Assembly: GCA_031553655.1 (NCBI GenBank)
Contig: JAVBLG010000120.1
Location: forward strand, 1-26,324
Reading direction: 5' to 3'
From: JAVBLG01 sp031553655
Lineage (GTDB): Bacteria > Desulfobacterota > Desulfovibrionia > Desulfovibrionales > Desulfovibrionaceae
Length of the DNA: 26,324 nucleotides
Shown: piece by piece, positions 20,860-26,324 of the stretch
Layout: each line of letters begins with the position of its first letter
Numbering within the stretch: position 1 is the first letter of the stretch
Position numbers and translations under genes: made by a program
Notes under the pieces: generated by a model
The model's input: only the letters and a program-made list of their open reading frames with translations
Database searches by the model: none
Told to the model about the DNA's origin: nothing

Positions 20860-22517
20860 ATACTCCCCCGCCCGGTTTATCGGTTTCGGCCAAGGCGGCC
20901 ATAATGTCCGTGGTGTTCGCCGCCATGTTTCTATTGACCGTTACCTCCATTTACGGAGTGTATGCGGATTGGCAAAATCAGAAACAGGAAAGTCTCAAAA
21001 AAGTGCTTACCGCCGCCAGAGACTGCGCGGCTCAGCAAAAAACGCGCGTCATGGGCACGGAAATTCTGCTGCGTACGGTGGCCACGGCCTACGTCACTTT
21101 TGGCAAAGAAAATTTTTCGGGTTATATCAGAGAAATAGACTGGAAAAGCCGGGAATATATACGAATAAACTTTTTTGATCTTGACGGCGGACAGATGATT
21201 TTTCCTGGCGAAGAGCGTGACAACTCGCCCGAGCAGCAGGCCATTAACCGCAAGCAGGCCGAAATTATGCAAAACCACGCCTATTTTCAGGATGTTCTGT
21301 CCACCAGACGCTTTACTGTGGGCGAATACTCGGCCGATTCCCCGTTTTTTGCCGACGCCGCTCTGCCCATGGCCATTCCAGTTTTTGACGAGGGAAAACA
21401 TCTCACCGCCATAGCCACGGCCGTGCTGGACATAAGCTCCGACGACTCCGTTTTCAGGAGCATATATGATGAGCAGGGAATAGAAATAATCTTCTTTGAC
21501 CGCTGGCAAAAAATGCTCTACCGCTACCCTCTGCGCCCCGACACTCCGCTAGGCAAGCTGGCCAGCCCCCATCTGATTCGGGCCATAAATAAAGAAAACG
21601 ACGTTGAGTTGTTTTTTGAAACTGATCCCTTCGGCCGCGAGCGCTCCTATGCCGTGGTCAAGATGCGCCTTGGAGAAGAGCAAGACGCCTACATGCATGT
21701 GGTGGCTTCCGGCAATCCGCTGACGTTTACGGAATTTATATCGTCCCTGTATCTGCCGCACATGACAGGCATAAGTATAGCCTTTGTATTGTCCATGCTT
21801 CTGGCGGCCATATCAGGGCGACTGTTCTTCAGTAGAGGTCTGGAAAGTCTGGCACTCAGGGTGGACGCCGTAAAGTCCGGCGATCTCAGCGGGCGCATCA
21901 ATACAGTATCGGGCTGCCGGGAAATACAGGTTCTGGCCGAAGGCATGAATTCCATGCTCGACAGCCTGGAAAAAACCAATACGCAACTGCAAATGCTGTC
22001 CAACACTGACGCTCTCACCGGCCTTTACAACCGAAGGCATTTTTATAGCCTTGCCGATCAGGAAATAAAGCGCGCCAGGCGCAATAAAACCCCCCTGGCC
22101 GTGGCCCTGATGGATCTTGATCATTTCAAGGCCGTAAACGACACCTATGGGCACGACGGTGGCGATGCCGTGCTACGCTCCTTTTCTTCGCTGCTCGACC
22201 GTAACCTCAGGACGACGGATGGTTTGGTTGCCCGCTTTGGCGGTGAGGAATTCGTCATTCTCATGCCCGAAACCAACCTTGCCGGCGCAACGGCCGCCAT
22301 GGAAAAAATACGCCTACTCGTAGCGGAAGACGCCGTACCCTTTGACGAAAAAATCATCAAATACACGGTAAGCGTGGGGATAAACATCGTGTCCGGCGGA
22401 AACCTTCCGGCCGACAGCACCGCTCTTGGCATTGTACTGGAAGAAGCTTTGAAAAAAGCCGACAGTGCTCTTTATCATTCCAAAAATAACGGCCGAAACC
22501 AGGTTTTTGTGTATTAG
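20844..22517 (+). CDS. Membrane diguanylate cyclase 3 (sensor-HAMP-GGDEF, altered I-site spacing)
   Basis: A 557-aa paralogue with TM1 (AIMSVVFAAMFLLTVTSIYGVY, about 14-35), a sensor region, TM2 (PHMTGISIAFVLSMLLAA), HAMP and GGDEF domain with GGEEF at 466-470 and LMDLDHFK. Its I-site RTTD (456-459) is six residues before GGEEF, not five, because of an extra Gly-Leu in place of one Val. The sensor is very close to that of cyclase 4: the run from FDRWQKMLYRYPLRP onward is nearly the same in both, also at DNA level, which points to a recent duplication. The ATG overlaps the end of cyclase 2, so the pair is probably cotranslated. Confidence 0.93.
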   Translation: MPTSVNTPPPGLSVSAKAAIMSVVFAAMFLLTVTSIYGVYADWQNQKQESLKKVLTAARDCAAQQKTRVMGTEILLRTVATAYVTFGKENFSGYIREIDWKSREYIRINFFDLDGGQMIFPGEERDNSPEQQAINRKQAEIMQNHAYFQDVLSTRRFTVGEYSADSPFFADAALPMAIPVFDEGKHLTAIATAVLDISSDDSVFRSIYDEQGIEIIFFDRWQKMLYRYPLRPDTPLGKLASPHLIRAINKENDVELFFETDPFGRERSYAVVKMRLGEEQDAYMHVVASGNPLTFTEFISSLYLPHMTGISIAFVLSMLLAAISGRLFFSRGLESLALRVDAVKSGDLSGRINTVSGCREIQVLAEGMNSMLDSLEKTNTQLQMLSNTDALTGLYNRRHFYSLADQEIKRARRNKTPLAVALMDLDHFKAVNDTYGHDGGDAVLRSFSSLLDRNLRTTDGLVARFGGEEFVILMPETNLAGATAAMEKIRLLVAEDAVPFDEKIIKYTVSVGINIVSGGNLPADSTALGIVLEEALKKADSALYHSKNNGRNQVFVY

Positions 22518-22550
22518 AGCGTTTTGCGAATGAAATTAGCTAAATGCTCT
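22516..22550 (+). other. Imperfect stem-loop overlapping the cyclase 3 stop
   Basis: AGAGCGTTT (22516-22524) pairs with AAATGCTCT (22542-22550), one G-U pair, with a 17-nt loop. It has no T-tract. It could protect or end the transcript. The rest of the gap to 22806 (288 bases) holds a further inverted repeat (ATATGG/CCATAT around 22582-22619) but no gene. Confidence 0.4.
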
Positions 22551-22740
22551 GACGGCCCGTGCACGGTGCGGTTTTCCACGATATGGCTTAAGGGGCTCGC
22601 TCCTGTACGAAAACCATATACGTTCCAAAGTGCATAATATCCGGCAACAACTTTTCCCGCCAGTTTTTACGTCTTCAATACAGCGCTGCTTCAGCTTGTT
22701 TGTTCCACAAAAAAATTTCTAAAAGCTCGGGTTTACGACC

Positions 22741-22770
22741 TTGCCGCCAACACGAGCTTGCTATTATAAC
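22741..22770 (+). promoter_or_regulatory. Possible promoter for cyclase 4
   Basis: TTGCCG (22741-22746) and TATAAC (22765-22770) are 18 bp apart, about 37 bp before the cyclase 4 ATG. The gap before this gene is the longest in the cyclase cluster, so a separate promoter is plausible, but the match is only moderate. Confidence 0.3.
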
Positions 22771-22806
22771 CAAGCGGATGTATTTGAAGAAATAGGAAAT
22801 AACCGC

Positions 22807-24489
22807 ATGCCCCCAACCCTACACGAAAATATGCAAATCAAATCGCCAAGGCAGTCCATTTCGGCCAAAACGGCAATAATGTCCGTGGTGTTCGCTGCAA
22901 TGTTCCTATTAACGATCATCGCCGTATACGGGGTCTACGCCGACTGGGAAAATCAGAAAAAAGAGGGCCTCAAAAAAGTACTCATAGCTGCGGAAGATTG
23001 CGCGGCGCAGCAAAAGACGCGCCTTGTCAGCACGGAAATTTTACTGCGCACCTTGGCCACAGCTTACAGCAATTTTGGTGATACAAGATTTTCAAAATAT
23101 ATCAGAGAAATAGACTGGCAAAGCCAGGAATATATAAAAATAAGCTTTCTTAACCTGAACGGGAGCCCGATGATTTTCCCTGGGGAAACTCTGGATGAGT
23201 CGCCGGAACGGTTGCAGGCCGACCGTAAGCAGTCCGAATTTATGCAAAGCCGCCCTTATTTCCAGGATGTGCTTTCAACCAGGCGCTTCACCGTTGGCGA
23301 ATATGCCTCCATCTCCCAATCGTCCACTGACGCGGCTCTACCCATGGCCATGCCGGTTTTTGATGATGCGCGCCATTTCACAGCCGTGGCCATGGCCGTG
23401 CTGGATATGAGTTCCGACGATTCCGTTTTTCGCGGCATATATGACGAGCATGGAGTGGAAGTCATTTTTTTCGACCGCTGGCAAAAAATGCTCTACCGCT
23501 ACCCCTTGCGCCCCGATACCCCTCTGGGAAAACTGGCCAGCCCTCATTTGATCCGGGCCATGAACACTGGAAATCACACGGAACTGTTTTTTGAAACCGA
23601 TCCCTTCGGGCGTGAGCGAACCTATGCCGTAACCGGCATCCTTCTGGAAAGCGGAAGCGAGCCTTGCATGTATGTTGTGGCCTCGGGCCAGACGCAAACT
23701 TTTACGGAATTCATAGCGTCGCTTTATCTGCCCCATATGACCAGCATAACCGCGGCCTTTGCGTTGTCCATGCTCCTGGCGGCCATAGCCGGGCGGCTGT
23801 TCTTCAGCAGCGGCCTGGAACGTCTGGCCGACAGAGTGGACGCCGTAAAATCCGGAGATCTAGCCGGACGCGTGGACACAGTCAGCGGGTGCCGGGAAAT
23901 ACAAATCCTGGCCGAAGGCATGAACTCCATGCTGGACAGTCTGGAAAAGACCAATACACAACTGCAAATACTTTCCAACACCGACGATCTTACCGGGCTT
24001 TACAATAGAAGGCATTTTTACGATCTGGCCGAGCAGGAAATGAAGCGGGCCAAATGCAACAGAACCCGCATTACCGTGGCAATGGTGGACCTGGACTTCT
24101 TCAAGAGTGTAAACGACACCTACGGACATGACGGCGGCGACACCGTGCTGCGCTCATTTTCCGAAATACTCCGCCGCAATCTCAGGGCAACTGATGTGGT
24201 GGCCCGCTTCGGCGGAGAGGAATTTGTAATGCTGATGCCCGAAACCAATCGCGAAGGCGCCATAACCGCCATGGAAAAAGTGCGCCAGATGGTATCAAGC
24301 ACCCCGGTGCCCTTTGAAGACAAAGTCATACCCTACACCATAAGCGTGGGGGTGAGTATTGTGCATGGAGGTGAAATACCATCCGAAAACGGCAGTTTCG
24401 GCCTGGTACTGGAAGAGGCTTTGAAAAGGGCCGACAACGCGCTCTATCAATCCAAAAGCAATGGAAGGAATCAGGTTACCGTGGCCTGA
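22807..24489 (+). CDS. Membrane diguanylate cyclase 4 (sensor-HAMP-GGDEF)
   Basis: A 560-aa paralogue, the closest relative of cyclase 3 by eye. TM1 is AIMSVVFAAMFLLTIIAVYGVY, followed by the sensor region, TM2 (PHMTSITAAFALSMLLAA) and HAMP with SGCREIQILAEGMNSMLDSLE. The GGDEF domain has GGEEF at 469-473 and I-site RATD (460-463) at the normal five-residue spacing. DLDFFK replaces DLDHFK, a common natural variant. I start it at ATG 22807 (MPPTLHENMQIK), with AGGA about 10 nt upstream; the in-frame TTG at 22741 lies where a promoter is more likely. All active-site motifs look intact. Confidence 0.93.
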   Translation: MPPTLHENMQIKSPRQSISAKTAIMSVVFAAMFLLTIIAVYGVYADWENQKKEGLKKVLIAAEDCAAQQKTRLVSTEILLRTLATAYSNFGDTRFSKYIREIDWQSQEYIKISFLNLNGSPMIFPGETLDESPERLQADRKQSEFMQSRPYFQDVLSTRRFTVGEYASISQSSTDAALPMAMPVFDDARHFTAVAMAVLDMSSDDSVFRGIYDEHGVEVIFFDRWQKMLYRYPLRPDTPLGKLASPHLIRAMNTGNHTELFFETDPFGRERTYAVTGILLESGSEPCMYVVASGQTQTFTEFIASLYLPHMTSITAAFALSMLLAAIAGRLFFSSGLERLADRVDAVKSGDLAGRVDTVSGCREIQILAEGMNSMLDSLEKTNTQLQILSNTDDLTGLYNRRHFYDLAEQEMKRAKCNRTRITVAMVDLDFFKSVNDTYGHDGGDTVLRSFSEILRRNLRATDVVARFGGEEFVMLMPETNREGAITAMEKVRQMVSSTPVPFEDKVIPYTISVGVSIVHGGEIPSENGSFGLVLEEALKRADNALYQSKSNGRNQVTVA

Positions 24490-24518
24490 AGAACACACAT
24501 TTCGGAGATCTCACATTC

Positions 24519-26207
24519 ATGCGCACGGATCCGCACACTCAAGCGAACGAAACAGAACCGACTTTATCCGCCAAAAACGCCATAATATCTGTTGTTCTGG
24601 CAGCTATGTTTTTTCTGTCTCTGGTGGCGTTTTACAATGTGTATGACGACTGGGAAAAACAAAAGCATGAAGACATAAACAGAGTGCTCGCCGCCGCCGA
24701 GGAATGCGCCACGCAGCAACAATCGCGCATAACATCAACGGAAATTCTGCTGCGAGCCATCAGCGCCTCGCATTTCGCCCAGGATGTGGCTTCTCCTGGT
24801 TTTTACAACTATTTAAGAACAATAGACGGAATTTATCCCGGATATCTGCGCTTTAATGTTGTCGGCACTGACGGCCGCGAATTGCACCGCGCGCAAACAG
24901 GCCGTGCATCCGTCGATGAGCATGACAAAAATACACAACGTCAGAAAATGGTGCGCAACCGCGACTCTTTTAAAAATCTGATCACAAAAAAGAGCTTCGT
25001 AGTTGGTGAATATCTGGATCATTCCTATTATCCCCAATTAGGGCAAAATGCGGTACTTCCCCTGGGTATGCCCGTATTTGACGAGGGTAGACACCTTACA
25101 GCCGTTCTTACAGCAATCCTGGATATGAGCTCCGGCAATGCCACTTTTCAGAGTATTTTTGAAAAAAACGGCATTGAAACGGTGTTTTTCGACCGTAAAT
25201 ACAAACTACTGTATCGTTACCCCCCGCGCGAAGGGGCTGTCTACGGCACGCCCGCGGTCGACGAACGGCTTCTTGCGGCGATGGCGTCAAAAGAAGGTAA
25301 ATCCTATTTCATAACAATAGACCCCAGAGGCCGGGAAAGCCTGTACGCCCTGGTAAAGTTGCGCCAATCCGACGACGAGCCTTACATGTTTGTACTGAGC
25401 ATAAGCCGCAGGCCCTATTTTATGGAATTTTTCACCTCGCAGTATCTGGCTCAGGGCCTGGGCACCATTGTGGCCATACTGCTGTCCATATGGTTGGCCT
25501 CTCGAGCGGGACGGCGCTTTTTCAGCCTGGGCCTCGAAACACTGGCTGTACGGGTTAATGCCATAAAATCCGGGGATCTGTCCAGCCGCCTGGGGCGGGT
25601 ATCCGGATGCAGGGAAATCAAAATTTTGGGCGAAGGCATGAACGCCATGCTGGACAGCCTGGAAGAAAGCAATGAAAAACTGAAAAAACTATCCAATACC
25701 GACGCCCTGACCGGCCTCTGCAACCGCAGGCATTTCTACGCCCAGGCCGGCCTGGAGTTGAGGCGGGCTTCGCGCAACGGGCAGCCGGTGGCTATCGCAA
25801 TGGCCGACCTTGACCACTTCAAATCAGTCAACGACACCTACGGGCACGACGGCGGCGACGCCGTGTTACGCTCATTTTCTTCCATCCTCAAGGAACACGC
25901 CAGGGCCACCGACATTGTCGCCCGCCTCGGCGGCGAAGAATTTATCCTGATGATGCCCGGCACCGACGCTGAAGGCGCTTTAACCGCCATGGAAAAAATT
26001 CGTAGAATCACCTTTGAAAGCAGCGTGCCCTTTGACGGCAAAACCATCAGCTATACCATGAGCGCTGGCCTTTATGTGATAAACCCGCGCAAAAGCGGAG
26101 AAGACGCCTTTGCCGAAATTCTGGACAATGCCGTCAAAAAAGCGGACATGGCCCTGTATCGCTCGAAAGAATCCGGGCGCAACCGCGTCAGCAGAGTTGA
26201 GGATTGA
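24519..26207 (+). CDS. Membrane diguanylate cyclase 5 (sensor-HAMP-GGDEF)
   Basis: A 562-aa paralogue. TM1 is AIISVVLAAMFFLSLVAFYNVY (about 20-41). The sensor region carries a YPGYLRFNVVGTDGREL block closer to cyclases 1 and 2 than to 3 and 4. TM2 (GTIVAILLSIWLAS) and HAMP follow. The GGDEF domain has TDALTGLCNRR, DLDHFK, GGEEF at 471-475 and I-site RATD (462-465) at normal spacing. A GGAG lies 12-14 nt before the ATG, a rather long distance. The gene is complete: its TGA stop (26205-26207) falls two bases before the terminal G-run. Confidence 0.93.
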   Translation: MRTDPHTQANETEPTLSAKNAIISVVLAAMFFLSLVAFYNVYDDWEKQKHEDINRVLAAAEECATQQQSRITSTEILLRAISASHFAQDVASPGFYNYLRTIDGIYPGYLRFNVVGTDGRELHRAQTGRASVDEHDKNTQRQKMVRNRDSFKNLITKKSFVVGEYLDHSYYPQLGQNAVLPLGMPVFDEGRHLTAVLTAILDMSSGNATFQSIFEKNGIETVFFDRKYKLLYRYPPREGAVYGTPAVDERLLAAMASKEGKSYFITIDPRGRESLYALVKLRQSDDEPYMFVLSISRRPYFMEFFTSQYLAQGLGTIVAILLSIWLASRAGRRFFSLGLETLAVRVNAIKSGDLSSRLGRVSGCREIKILGEGMNAMLDSLEESNEKLKKLSNTDALTGLCNRRHFYAQAGLELRRASRNGQPVAIAMADLDHFKSVNDTYGHDGGDAVLRSFSSILKEHARATDIVARLGGEEFILMMPGTDAEGALTAMEKIRRITFESSVPFDGKTISYTMSAGLYVINPRKSGEDAFAEILDNAVKKADMALYRSKESGRNRVSRVED

Positions 26208-26208
26208 T

Positions 26209-26324
<116 letters not shown>

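Noticed and set aside
18985..22806. c-di-GMP riboswitch in gaps before the cyclase genes
   Set aside because: The conserved GEMM core motifs were looked for and not found in either gap.

Overview
The window looks like one assembly contig from a Desulfovibrionaceae-like sulfate reducer (Desulfobacterota). The evidence is the Desulfovibrio-style type I-C CRISPR repeat, the nrnA-truB-rpsO-pnp cluster, a DUF39/HcyBio homocysteine-biosynthesis gene and a large set of diguanylate cyclases. The genus is not resolvable by eye. The left edge lies inside a CRISPR array. The right edge is a 116-base run of pure G that is almost certainly a sequencing or assembly artefact.

Region 1 (1-9927): a complete type I-C CRISPR-Cas locus, read on the minus strand. 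The array (18 full repeats plus one cut by the edge, 18 spacers) is followed by an AT-rich leader and then, in reverse order of transcription, cas2, cas1, cas4, cas7, cas8c (with an internal cas11c start), cas5c and cas3. Key catalytic residues are intact, so the system looks functional. Two spacers at opposite ends of the array come from overlapping, slightly diverged copies of one target, in opposite orientation.

The most interesting signal is in the cas3 5' region (9633-9821). An orphan degenerate CRISPR repeat keeps the processing stem (through G-U pairs) and 9 of 11 bases of the crRNA 5' handle. It is followed by a guide-like stretch and a hairpin placed like the 3' stem-loop of a mature I-C crRNA. 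The first 21 bases of that guide match, 17 of 21, a site beside a TTT PAM-like triplet immediately downstream of the predicted cas promoter. Three of the four mismatches fall at guide positions 6, 12 and 18, the bases flipped out in type I effectors. This is what a Cas-regulating RNA (CreR/CreA-like) that makes Cascade repress its own operon should look like.

Region 2 (9928-16010): plus-strand core RNA and translation genes: a DUF503 gene, nrnA, truB, rpsO, pnp (with a DRG-repeat tail) and an unknown gene translationally coupled to pnp. No rbfA lies between DUF503 and nrnA.

Region 3 (15999-17356): a cluster of five hairpins, starting with a perfect 16-bp inverted repeat over a stop codon, then the HcyBio gene.

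Region 4 (17368-26207): five tandem paralogous membrane diguanylate cyclases, each with TM, extracytoplasmic sensor, TM, HAMP and GGEEF domain. They appear to be a local expansion of c-di-GMP sensors. One carries a one-residue insertion between the inhibitory I-site and the active-site loop, and another has unusual substitutions in conserved GGDEF motifs.
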